A stretch of 11,870 nt of DNA, from the NCBI GenBank assembly GCA_913053815.1, contig CAJXGK010000027.1, positions 1 to 11,870 on the forward strand, in the 5' to 3' direction. Position numbers and translations under genes: made by a program. Below, one piece after another: positions 1 to 9,910 of the stretch. The notes below the pieces were generated by a model. The model did not search any database and was not told the origin of the DNA. It saw only the letters and a list, made by a program, of their open reading frames with translations. How positions within the stretch are numbered: the stretch's first letter is position 1; each line of letters starts with the position of its first letter. This stretch comes from an uncultured Rhodanobacteraceae bacterium. Lineage in GTDB: Bacteria; Pseudomonadota; Gammaproteobacteria; Xanthomonadales; Rhodanobacteraceae.

Positions 1-22
1 GGGATGACGGAATTTTCGGTGC

Positions 23-51
23 TTGTCCAAGCCGGAGGACGGCTTGAACAA
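23..51. repeat. Inverted repeat / stem-loop
   Basis: The arms CAAGCCG (28-34) and CGGCTTG (40-46) pair perfectly around the loop GAGGA. After one C/A mismatch the stem extends by TTGT (23-26) pairing with ACAA (48-51), giving 11 of 12 pairs. No T-run follows on the plus strand, so it is not a standard intrinsic terminator. It may be a transcript-end structure of an upstream gene or a protein-binding site; this is inference. Confidence 0.5.
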
Positions 52-200
52 CCTCAGCATGAAATGGCTCACGGTTTATAAAGCACTACACTAACGCGTT
101 GCTACGGTTGGATATTGTCCAGGAGAGCGTGTTTACGGGAATAGGGTTGGATTTGAGAAAGGACGTTTATTCGCGCAGCATACGTCACATAGGCTAATCT

Positions 201-220
201 AGCGAATCGGCTCGTTTTTT
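201..220 (+). terminator. Possible weak intrinsic terminator
   Basis: AGCGA (201-205) can pair with TCGTT (212-216) across the loop ATCGGC, with one G-U pair. T215-T220 are six consecutive T. The stem is short and AT/GU-containing, so termination would be weak. If real, it would end a transcript from upstream and leave lapA with its own promoter in 220-275. Confidence 0.25.
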
Positions 221-288
221 GTGGTCCGGATCCGATCCCACCAACTAGCGAGTACTGTTACTGTACAAATCTTGAGTAAGGGGTAGCT

Positions 289-552
289 ATGCGCTGGTTA
301 TGGCTGTTCTTGCTAGGTATTTTTGTGATGCTGGGGATCGTAGTGGCGGCCCTGAACCCCGGCACGGTGCATTACGACCTGGCTTTCGTTGATATGAATG
401 TCGCCAAGGGAACCGCCCTGCTGGGGGTGCTGATTCTTGGTTGGCTGCTGGGTGGACTGACGGCCTGGATCGGGGTGGGGGTATCGCGTGGAAGGTCAAA
501 GCGTAGTGCAGCATGTGAAGATGGGGCGGAAGTGCACGCTGACGACCCATGA
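289..552 (+). CDS. lapA: LapA-domain membrane protein (DUF1049)
   Basis: The product is an 87-residue inner-membrane protein of the LapA (lipopolysaccharide assembly protein A, DUF1049) family. Two hydrophobic segments are visible, about residues 2-22 and 41-63. They are separated by a short loop with the family-like LNPGTVHYDLAF stretch, and a basic then acidic cytoplasmic tail follows (RGRSKRSA, then DGAEVHADDP). In Escherichia coli LapA works with LapB and FtsH in controlling LpxC and hence LPS synthesis. The ATG is preceded by TAAGGGG at 277-283, five bases away, which supports this start. The stop overlaps the lapB start as ATGA (549-552), so the two are very likely co-translated. Length and topology are normal for the family. 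The symbol rests on topology, motif and the adjacent lapB. Confidence 0.87.
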   Translation: MRWLWLFLLGIFVMLGIVVAALNPGTVHYDLAFVDMNVAKGTALLGVLILGWLLGGLTAWIGVGVSRGRSKRSAACEDGAEVHADDP

Positions 553-1721
553 ATCCCTTATATCTGCTCTTTCTTCTGCTCCCCTTGGCCTTTCTATCGG
601 GTTGGTGGGCGGCACGGAAGCGTGCGGTGCAGCATTCCGGAGCGCGGGTCAATGAACTGTCCTCCAGCTACTTTCGGGGTTTAAATTACCTGCTTAATGA
701 ACAGCCCGACAAGGCCATCGAGATTTTTCTACAATTGGCAGAGAATAATCGTGATGCAGTGGAAACCCATTTGGCTTTGGGTAACCTGTTTCGGCGTCGC
801 GGCGAGATGGAACGCGCCATTCGCGTGCACCAGAATCTGATTTCACGTCCGAAGTTGAACGATGAGTTGAAGACCATCGCCCTGCTTGAACTGGGTGAGG
901 ACTACATGCGGGCGGGACTGCTAGATCGGGCGGAAACACTATTTGCCGACCTGGTGGCAATGAATGCGCAGGCTCCATCGGCCCTGCAGCATCTGATTGA
1001 CATTTGTCAACACGAGCGGGATTGGCACAAGGCAATCGCCTATTCACGCCAGCTTGAGGGCCTGAATAGTGAATCACAGGGCTTGCAGATTGCGCATTTT
1101 TACTGCGAGTTGGCCGAACGCTCGCACGCTCATGGGGCACTGGATGAAGCCCATGAGTATCTGCAGCATGCTTTGCAGGCCCATCCGGATTTTATTCGGG
1201 CACTAATATTGGAAGGTGGTTTCCATGTTCAGCATGGTGATATGGACAAGGCAATTCTGACTTATGAGCACGCGCTTGAAGCGGACATTGAGTATGTCCC
1301 GGAGATCCTGCCGCCGTTGCTGGACTGCTATGCGCGCAGCCAGCAGATGGACCGGGCTGAGCACACTTTACTGCGTAGTTTGGAACAATATCGCGGTATC
1401 ACTCCAGCCATCGCCCTGGCGCGTCTGTATGCGAGTCGTGACGGTGAAAAGGAGGCCATCCGCTTTCTTACCGTGCAGTTACGGGAAAAACCATCCGTCC
1501 TCGGCCTCAGAGAATTGATTGAAACCACGTTGAGGAGTAGCCGGGGAGAGGCGCGCGACAACCTTATGCTGTTATCAGACCTGACCCACGCGTTGCTTGA
1601 GGGACGCGCCATGTATCGCTGTCAGTATTGTGGTTTTGGTGCCCGTGCGCACCATTGGCAGTGTCCCAGTTGCAAGCGCTGGAGCACCGTACGTCCAGTA
1701 CACGGCGTCGGCAACGAGTAG
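549..1721 (+). CDS. lapB: Lipopolysaccharide assembly protein B (YciM)
   Basis: This 390-residue protein matches LapB/YciM, which is 389 residues in E. coli. The N-terminus is a single membrane anchor (residues about 2-22, rich in Leu, then WWAARKR). The body is a series of tetratricopeptide-like helical pairs, such as AVETHLALGNLFRRRGEMERAI and ALDEAHEYLQHALQAHPDFI. The C-terminus is a rubredoxin-like metal knuckle with C358-x2-C361 and C372-x2-C375. In the family, LapB links FtsH to LpxC so that LpxC is degraded when LPS is sufficient; the rubredoxin domain binds iron or zinc and packs on the TPRs. All four metal-binding cysteines are present, so I expect a functional protein. It overlaps lapA by 4 bp. 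The next recognised gene, galU, is 665 bp away, so the operon may end here. Confidence 0.95.
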   Translation: MNPLYLLFLLLPLAFLSGWWAARKRAVQHSGARVNELSSSYFRGLNYLLNEQPDKAIEIFLQLAENNRDAVETHLALGNLFRRRGEMERAIRVHQNLISRPKLNDELKTIALLELGEDYMRAGLLDRAETLFADLVAMNAQAPSALQHLIDICQHERDWHKAIAYSRQLEGLNSESQGLQIAHFYCELAERSHAHGALDEAHEYLQHALQAHPDFIRALILEGGFHVQHGDMDKAILTYEHALEADIEYVPEILPPLLDCYARSQQMDRAEHTLLRSLEQYRGITPAIALARLYASRDGEKEAIRFLTVQLREKPSVLGLRELIETTLRSSRGEARDNLMLLSDLTHALLEGRAMYRCQYCGFGARAHHWQCPSCKRWSTVRPVHGVGNE

Positions 1722-2386
1722 TGCCGGGCTGGAGATGGTGGCATTTTGGCCCCTCACGTTGTGGGACCGATTGCTGTGAAGGCAGGTCTCGGCGATGGGG
1801 ACGGTAATCTTGACACGTTTTACCAGAAACCAGGGTAGGCGGGATACCATGAGAACATTACTGGCCTGCATAGTATCTGGGCAGCGCTGGCGGCGCCGGC
1901 ATCGTGAGCATTTGTATCCGTGGATCGCTTGGGTTTGGGGTTTGCACCGGGGTTGCGCTAGGTCTGGAATCTGCGATAGATCACCGCGTAGCGGCAGTTC
2001 ACTGAGTACTGCGCCCCCCGGGGCTGGCCTATGTTTCTTGGGACCTATATGCTGGCGCAACATGGCGGCTACTCAGTAAGCGCCGCTGCTTGCATCGATG
2101 AGATCAACCAGGGAAATGGCATGCATCTGCATATCGAGGGACTGTTTCACCCGCAGCAACAGTATGTGCCTACAGCACCTGTAAAACTGTATTGGGCGCC
2201 ACCGCAGCCGGGCGCAGGGAAGCGACTTAAGTCCATGTTGGGGCCGTTTGCCGAGACCGTAGATAGTTTTGATAACCCCATTTCGCACCCCCTGATCTTC
2301 AACCCATTCCCGGGTTTGCCGGTGCAGATAGAGCAACATTTTACCAAAGTCATTCCTTTTGCAAGTCACTTTCAAGGAGAATAAGT
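1722..2386. other. 665-bp spacer between lapB and galU
   Basis: I find no recognisable gene on either strand. Genes often found beside lapB or galU in relatives (pyrF, hldE, UDP-glucose dehydrogenase, comEA) are not visible, even as fragments I can identify by eye. The plus strand has a 117-codon open frame at 2031-2384, listed separately. A perfect TTGACA lies at 1810-1815, but no good -10 follows at 16-18 bp. A CCCCGGGG palindrome lies near 2016-2023. The galU ribosome-binding site AAGGAG is at 2374-2379. The region could be a long leader, a decayed gene, or an unrecognised small gene. Confidence 0.5.
2031..2384 (+). CDS. Hypothetical protein, doubtful
   Basis: This is an open frame of 117 codons that I do not recognise. 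It contains no signal peptide, membrane segment or known motif. The composition is rich in Pro, His and Gln (for example LFHPQQQYVPTAPVKLYWAPPQP). Just over half its third positions are G or C, which is not distinctive. In its favour, it ends with TAA two bases before the galU ATG, carries the galU Shine-Dalgarno in its last codons, and so has coupling-like geometry. Against it, the ATG has no clear ribosome-binding site and the sequence does not look like a folded family. It may be chance. Confidence 0.2.
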   Translation: MFLGTYMLAQHGGYSVSAAACIDEINQGNGMHLHIEGLFHPQQQYVPTAPVKLYWAPPQPGAGKRLKSMLGPFAETVDSFDNPISHPLIFNPFPGLPVQIEQHFTKVIPFASHFQGE

Positions 2387-3265
2387 ATGAGTCCGCCCTT
2401 ACGCAAGGTGGTGTTTCCCGTGGCCGGTCTGGGGACCCGGTTTCTACCCGCAACCAAGGTGGTTGCCAAGGAAATGTTGCCCGTACTCGATCGCCCGTTG
2501 ATTCAGTATGCGGTCGATGAGGCCGTGGAGGCCGGTGCCGATACACTGATCTTCGTCACCAACCGCTACAAGCACGCGATCGCTGATTATTTCGACAAAG
2601 CATATGAGCTTGAAATCAAATTGGCCGAGGCGGGGAAAGGCGATCTGCTGGAAATTGTGCGTAGTGTGCTGCCCGCCCATGTGCGCTGCGTATTCGTGAC
2701 CCAGCCGGAGGCACTCGGACTTGGACATGCTGTGTTGTGCGCCCGACCGGTTGTTGGGGACGAGGCCTTTGGAGTCATTCTTGCCGATGATTTGATTCGT
2801 TCTCCCGGCACCGGTGCGATGCGGCAGATGGCCGAGCTTGCCTCAACCCATGGGGCGGGGGTAGTCGCGGTCGAGGAGGTGGCACCTGCCGATACCGGCC
2901 GCTATGGCATCGTTGATGCCGAACCTATTTCCGAGCGCGCTGCACGTATCCGTTATGTGGTCGAAAAGCCTAAGCCTGAACAGGCCCCCTCCAATCTTGC
3001 TATTGTCGGCCGTTACCTGTTACCTGCCCGAATATTTGATTTGCTGGAGTCAACTCAGGTGGGTGCAGGGGGGGAGATCCAGTTGACGGATGCCATCGAA
3101 GAACTTTTGCATGAGCGTGAAGTGTTGGCCTATCGGTTTGAAGGACAGCGTTATGATTGCGGCAACAAAGCAGGCCTGGTCGGCGCCACCCTGGCACTGG
3201 CCCTGGATGATCCTGAGTTGGCACCATTGGTTCGCCAGGCGGCAGCGAGTAGAGGCCAAAACTGA
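2387..3265 (+). CDS. galU: UTP--glucose-1-phosphate uridylyltransferase
   Basis: This 292-residue enzyme makes UDP-glucose from UTP and glucose-1-phosphate, feeding LPS core, exopolysaccharide and other glucosylations in the cytoplasm. The nucleotide-binding signature is near the N-terminus (GLGTRFLPATK, residues 14-24), followed by KEMLPVLDRPLIQYAVDEA, typical of bacterial GalU. The metal/sugar-nucleotide aspartates are in VILADDLI (D134/D135). VEKPKPEQAPSNLAIVGRYLL (192-212) and GAGGEIQLTDAI (227-237) are the sugar-binding and dimerisation signatures, and YDCGNKAGLVGA (256-267) is the conserved C-terminal block. The ATG has AAGGAG at 2374-2379, seven bases upstream. Length is normal. It follows an unexplained spacer, so whether it is transcribed from lapAB or from its own promoter is unclear. 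Confidence 0.96.
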   Translation: MSPPLRKVVFPVAGLGTRFLPATKVVAKEMLPVLDRPLIQYAVDEAVEAGADTLIFVTNRYKHAIADYFDKAYELEIKLAEAGKGDLLEIVRSVLPAHVRCVFVTQPEALGLGHAVLCARPVVGDEAFGVILADDLIRSPGTGAMRQMAELASTHGAGVVAVEEVAPADTGRYGIVDAEPISERAARIRYVVEKPKPEQAPSNLAIVGRYLLPARIFDLLESTQVGAGGEIQLTDAIEELLHEREVLAYRFEGQRYDCGNKAGLVGATLALALDDPELAPLVRQAAASRGQN

Positions 3266-3523
3266 CTGCACCCACCAGGGATGGCATACGGTATGGGAGG
3301 TTTTCTAAAGATGCATTGCCAATGGGGCGTACCAAACCGCTATGAACAATCAAGGGTATTAGGGCAAGTTAACAGAGTATCGGTGTGGCCCAGTCAGGTC
3401 CTTCCCCCGGCGATGGAATCCGCGACCTATCGGTGCTCTATGGTACCGAATGCGACATGGTTCGTAGCTGTTCTACCAATTCTCCATATCTTCCAGCACC
3501 GCTGCTAGCGGGGGCCGCAGCCG
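3266..3523. other. Spacer between galU and the FAD oxidase gene
   Basis: I see no gene in these 258 bases. A short imperfect element, CATAC-G-GTATG (3285-3295), followed by GGAGGTTTTCT, could be a weak galU terminator. A GTG-started frame of 55 codons (3385-3552) overlaps the start of the next gene and resembles nothing I know. No clear promoter could be assigned for the oxidase gene. Confidence 0.4.
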
Positions 3524-4819
3524 ATGCTAACTCCCCCCCTATTGTCCGCTAGCTATTACGCGGCCCATGCAAAAGTACTCAAGGTCTATCCCCCACTTAC
3601 CGGCCGAGTGGATGCTGAAGTTGCCATTGTAGGCGGTGGCTATGCCGGTCTGGCCACCGCCTTAGGCTTGGCTGAGCGCGGTGTTCAGGGGGTGGTATTG
3701 CTTGAAGCCGAGCACATCGGCTTTGGCGCTTCAGGGCGAAACGCAGGTTTTGTGTTTTCTGGATATTCTCTGAGTGAAGCAGCCATGATTGCCAAGCTCG
3801 GGGTGGGCCGTGCCCGGGCGTTGTATCTGGCGACGGGTCATGCCATTCAATTAATTCGCCGGCGCATCCATGAGTATCAAATTGACTGTGATGCTGTGGA
3901 CGGAGGGCTGATCTGGGCCAACTGGTTTAAGGATCTTTCGATATTGCGGCGTCACCAGCAACTTTTACAGGAGCAATTTGGGGTGATCCGGGAATGGCTG
4001 GATGAGGAAACGCTACGTGACCGTGTGCACAGCGCTCGTTATCACGGGGGGCTGTTCGAATCCGATGCGTTACATCTTGATCCACTGGCCTATGCTCGCG
4101 GCCTGGCACGCGCAGCTGTTGAGAAGGGGGTTGCCGTTTTCGAACACTCACGGGTGCTCAGACTTGAAAGAGATGGTGGTGGGTTTCGAGTTCATAGTAC
4201 GGCAGGCCATGTTCAGGCGCGGCAGGTGTTGCTGGCCACAGGTGGCTATTTAGCGGGTCTGAACCGAACCGTTGATCGGGCGGTATTGCCCATCGCAACC
4301 TATGCCATGTCGACCGAGCCACTGGGTATGCGACTGGGGGAGTGTCTGACTACATCCGCAGCGGTTTACGATACGCGTTTTGCCTTCGACTATTACCGTC
4401 CTTTGCCCGATACAAGTTTACTCTGGGGAGGACGAATCTCGATTCGTGAGCGTGCGCCTGAAGAAATCCGCCGCTTGCTATATCGCGACATGTTGCAGGT
4501 TTTCCCACAATTGGAAGGGGTCCGTGTGGAGTATGGTTGGTCGGGGTTGATGAGTTATGCACGCCACGAGATGCCGCAGATCGGCACAGACGGCCATGGC
4601 TTATGGTGGGCACAGGCCTTTGGAGGGCACGGTCTCACTCCAACCAGTGTTGCCGGAGAGCTGGTTGCTGCGGGGATCGCCACCGGGGATGATGCCTGGC
4701 GCCAATTTGCTGATTTTGGCTTGGTATCGGCATTTCGGCCATGGAGCTATCCCATCGCCCAGCTGCGCTATGCGTGGCGGGGGTATAAGGATCGCCGCCA
4801 CACCCGCAAGCGTGGCTGA
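3524..4819 (+). CDS. FAD-dependent oxidoreductase (DAO superfamily, PuuB/OrdL-like)
   Basis: This 431-residue protein belongs to the D-amino-acid-oxidase-fold FAD oxidoreductases (COG0665-like). The Rossmann dinucleotide motif is VAIVGGGYAGLATALGLAERG (33-53), with an acidic ribose-binding residue at E61. The adjacent GFGASGRNAGFV (67-77) is the flavin-contacting signature seen in PuuB/OrdL and glycine-oxidase-like enzymes. A second FAD-side element is QVLLATGGYLAG (234-245). The C-terminal substrate/FAD block has GWSGLMSYARHEMPQIG and AQAFGGHGLTPTSVAGE. Such enzymes oxidise amines or amino acids such as gamma-glutamylputrescine, sarcosine or glycine, releasing H2O2 or passing electrons on. 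The N-terminal SYYAAHA before the Rossmann fold is typical of the PuuB group and supports this start, although the ribosome-binding site is only a G-rich stretch near 3509-3514. No other polyamine genes are nearby, so the substrate is unknown. Confidence 0.85.
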   Translation: MLTPPLLSASYYAAHAKVLKVYPPLTGRVDAEVAIVGGGYAGLATALGLAERGVQGVVLLEAEHIGFGASGRNAGFVFSGYSLSEAAMIAKLGVGRARALYLATGHAIQLIRRRIHEYQIDCDAVDGGLIWANWFKDLSILRRHQQLLQEQFGVIREWLDEETLRDRVHSARYHGGLFESDALHLDPLAYARGLARAAVEKGVAVFEHSRVLRLERDGGGFRVHSTAGHVQARQVLLATGGYLAGLNRTVDRAVLPIATYAMSTEPLGMRLGECLTTSAAVYDTRFAFDYYRPLPDTSLLWGGRISIRERAPEEIRRLLYRDMLQVFPQLEGVRVEYGWSGLMSYARHEMPQIGTDGHGLWWAQAFGGHGLTPTSVAGELVAAGIATGDDAWRQFADFGLVSAFRPWSYPIAQLRYAWRGYKDRRHTRKRG

Positions 4820-4846
4820 TTTTGCCATCAAGGTCCGGGCAGTCAC

Positions 4847-5473
4847 TCAGAATCGGTGGATGTAGCCGACCTCAAAACCGCCGGGGAGCCAAGCAAGGAT
4901 CAGCGGCTGCTGTTGGTGTTTCGCCCAGATACCGAAGAGCATGCCGATGGCCGCGCCGGCCAGGACATCTGTTTGCCAGTGTCCCCTAGTTTTCATGCGC
5001 GCTTCGGCATCCCAGGCAGGTAACAGGGCTAGTGCATAGATCGCCGGGTGATCATGGCCGTATTCCATGATGATGGGAGTAACGAAGCTGGCCATCTGGG
5101 TGACTTCACCACTTGGGAAACTGCGCCCGGTATGGGTGAACCATTGATTCGGACCGTGGCCGGCACTGGGTCGCTGTCGTCCCAAGGCAACTTTCAGGCC
5201 TTGAACGGCTAGCGCCGAGAAGGCCATGGCATCGACCGAGCGCCATAGCGTTTTACCGAAGCGCGAGTGGCTACCCAATAGTGAGGCACTGGCCACGGCA
5301 CCCAGTGTGATAGTCCAGGAGACCTGCTTTTGCAGACTACGTCTCCAGATCCCGTGATTGTCATCATTGAGTCGCTGATCGATGCCCAGAGGGCCACTTC
5401 CGGCATAGCTTGGGGTAGCCAGACTCAGGCTCAGGCCTATCAGCAAGAACAGGTAGCTCAGCAACTTGAACAT
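4847..5473 (-). CDS. Exported PAP2-superfamily protein with altered motif 2
   Basis: The chosen ATG at 5473 gives 208 residues beginning with a classic signal peptide (MFKLLSYLFLLIGLSLSLATPSYA, cleavage after about residue 24). The frame extends to a TTG at 5518, but that would put 15 polar residues before the signal, so I prefer the ATG, which has a GGGGG stretch about seven bases upstream. PAP2 phosphatase motifs follow: motif 1 K94-x6-R101-P102; motif 2 SFPSGE (118-123); motif 3 AR(158-159)-x5-H165-x3-D169 (RGHWQTDVLAG). Motif 1 and the nucleophile-type His165 are kept, but the usual PSGH histidine is Glu123 and the motif 3 serine is Ala158. Family members dephosphorylate lipid phosphates such as undecaprenyl diphosphate or phosphatidate on the periplasmic side. 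I recall PSGE in other proteobacterial PAP2 proteins, so it may mark a subfamily. The gene converges on the oxidase gene with 27 bp between stops. Confidence 0.85.
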   Translation of the reverse strand: MFKLLSYLFLLIGLSLSLATPSYAGSGPLGIDQRLNDDNHGIWRRSLQKQVSWTITLGAVASASLLGSHSRFGKTLWRSVDAMAFSALAVQGLKVALGRQRPSAGHGPNQWFTHTGRSFPSGEVTQMASFVTPIIMEYGHDHPAIYALALLPAWDAEARMKTRGHWQTDVLAGAAIGMLFGIWAKHQQQPLILAWLPGGFEVGYIHRF

Positions 5474-5599
5474 GGCATACCCCCGGTCATTGATAGTATG
5501 GATAATGCGCCGGATCAATGTTGAGATCCAGCCGTTCAGATCGCGGAAACTTTACCGTTTCTGTGTATTTTGGTAAGCATGGTTGGGTAGTACGAACCC

Positions 5600-5627
5600 T
5601 GGACACCTTTTCGTTAACCCGTATCGT
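5600..5627 (+). promoter_or_regulatory. Candidate sigma-70 promoter for ligA
   Basis: TGGACA (5600-5605, five of six matches to TTGACA) is followed after 16 bp by TATCGT (5622-5627, four of six to TATAAT). Transcription would begin near 5634, giving a leader of about 68 bases that contains the CTCGAG-type near-palindrome. It is the best match found by eye in the divergent region. Confidence 0.35.
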
Positions 5628-5629
5628 AA

Positions 5630-9075
<3,446 letters not shown>

Positions 9076-9104
9076 ATAGGGGTAGCGGCCGTCGCAATAT
9101 CGAC

Positions 9105-9791
9105 TCAAAACTCTAATCCCAGGGCCACGCAAAGATAATCGATCAACGGTGCCAAGGCCTTGCAGTTGCGTACCATGGTGTCCTGCAGTTGGGGGCTGCA
9201 GACTAGATCATCGGTGAGATTTTTACCCACCGCGAAGCTCTTGCGTTTCAGATCTTCGATCAGAGGGTGATCGGGATCATAGCCGCGAGGAGTGCGGAAC
9301 AGGCTCTCACCCCAGAATTGGAAGCGGCGCTCGAAGGCCGGGTCATGCACAGTCTGCGTCCATGCCGCCGGATTGTCGACGATGAAGTCACGGAGTGTAC
9401 GCAATGTCTTCGATTCAGGATGCCAGATGCCTCCACCGACAAAACTGTTACCGCGCTGGATGTGCAGGTAAAAGCTTGGTGCCGGGCGCTCGCGGCGGCG
9501 CTCGTGAAACAGCCGGGCTCCAGCCCAGGTTTTGTAGGGCTGTTTGTTGTTGGAAAAGCGCACATCGCGTTGGATGCGGAACAAAGAGCCACCCAGTTTG
9601 CGTGGATCAGCACGAAAATGTGGGCTGATGGTAACCAGTGGCTCGACAAGGCTGGCGATAAGCGCCAGAAAGGGTTCGCGTACCTGCGCTTCGTATTCGT
9701 CCTGATGGGCCTTGAACCAGGGACGCTCATTGTGGACGGCCAACCGTTCGAGAAAGCGGAAGGTTTGTGGAGTGAAATGGGGTTGAGACAT
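9105..9791 (-). CDS. DUF2461 / TIGR02453 family protein
   Basis: This 228-residue protein matches the DUF2461 (TIGR02453) family, whose function is unknown. Family features seen: N-terminal FTPQTFRFLERLAVHNERPWFKAHQDEYE (6-34); the central basic block GGSLFRIQRDVRFSNNKQPYKTWAGARLFH (67-96); PSFYLHIQRGNSFVGGGIWHPES (105-127); and LRTLRDFIVD (130-139). No signal peptide or membrane segment is visible, so it is probably cytoplasmic. The N-terminus aligns with the usual family start, but there is no evident Shine-Dalgarno before the ATG at 9789-9791. It converges on epmA (29 bp between stops) and lies 119 bp downstream of the sbcB stop on the same strand, with a near-perfect palindrome in that gap. 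Confidence 0.88.
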   Translation of the reverse strand: MSQPHFTPQTFRFLERLAVHNERPWFKAHQDEYEAQVREPFLALIASLVEPLVTISPHFRADPRKLGGSLFRIQRDVRFSNNKQPYKTWAGARLFHERRRERPAPSFYLHIQRGNSFVGGGIWHPESKTLRTLRDFIVDNPAAWTQTVHDPAFERRFQFWGESLFRTPRGYDPDHPLIEDLKRKSFAVGKNLTDDLVCSPQLQDTMVRNCKALAPLIDYLCVALGLEF

Positions 9792-9910
9792 GGATGGAAA
9801 CGTTGGGGCGGCGCGGGATCGTGGTAGCGAGACGGGTGGAGTCAGCGGGGGAGGGATACGGCTTTACTCGATCACTCAGACGGGTCCTAGACATCATGTC
9901 TAGCAATCTA
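9792..9910. other. Gap between sbcB and the DUF2461 gene
   Basis: These 119 bases would hold the sbcB transcript end and any promoter for the DUF2461 gene (both minus strand). The only clear structure is the palindrome at 9887-9903. On the minus strand the palindrome is not followed by a T-run, so it is not an ordinary terminator. I found no convincing -35/-10 pair. Confidence 0.4.
9887..9903. repeat. 17-bp palindrome upstream of DUF2461 gene
   Basis: CTAGACAT (9887-9894) and ATGTCTAG (9896-9903) are exact inverted copies around a single C. As DNA this looks like a dimeric regulator site. As RNA it could form a seven-base stem with a TCA loop. It is about 95 bases upstream of the DUF2461 start and 8 bases past the sbcB stop. 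Function is inferred only from symmetry. Confidence 0.55.

Larger units (their letters stand above)
1..288. other. Region upstream of lapA, no recognisable gene
   Basis: No gene is recognisable in these 288 bases. Frame 1 is open from the window edge to a TAA at 79-81 (about 26 codons, ending in residues HEMAHGL). This could be the end of an upstream gene or chance; I do not recognise it. In many gammaproteobacteria ihfB precedes lapA, but I see no IhfB C-terminus here. The stretch contains a strong inverted repeat (23-51), a weak stem followed by six T (201-220), and a tandem TACTGT hexamer at 253-264 just before the lapA ribosome-binding site. I could not assign a convincing -35/-10 pair for lapA. 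Confidence 0.5.

Noticed and set aside
1810..1815. Perfect TTGACA taken as a promoter for galU
   Set aside because: No acceptable -10 lies 16-18 bp downstream, and it is about 570 bp from galU, so I did not list it as a promoter.
1575..2063. A 162-codon minus-strand frame entering the lapB-galU spacer
   Set aside because: Much of it lies opposite the LapB rubredoxin domain, and the rest has no motif or ribosome-binding site.
3385..3552. A GTG-started 55-codon frame overlapping the start of the FAD oxidase gene
   Set aside because: There is no ribosome-binding site or family resemblance, and it overlaps a well-supported start.
4054..4063. GTTCGAATCC, resembling a tRNA T-loop
   Set aside because: It lies inside the FAD oxidase gene (encoding part of GLFESD) and has no acceptor, D or anticodon arms around it.
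9267..9827. A 186-codon open frame on the plus strand opposite the DUF2461 gene
   Set aside because: It is an antisense shadow. The minus-strand frame carries conserved DUF2461 motifs, while the plus-strand product resembles no protein family.
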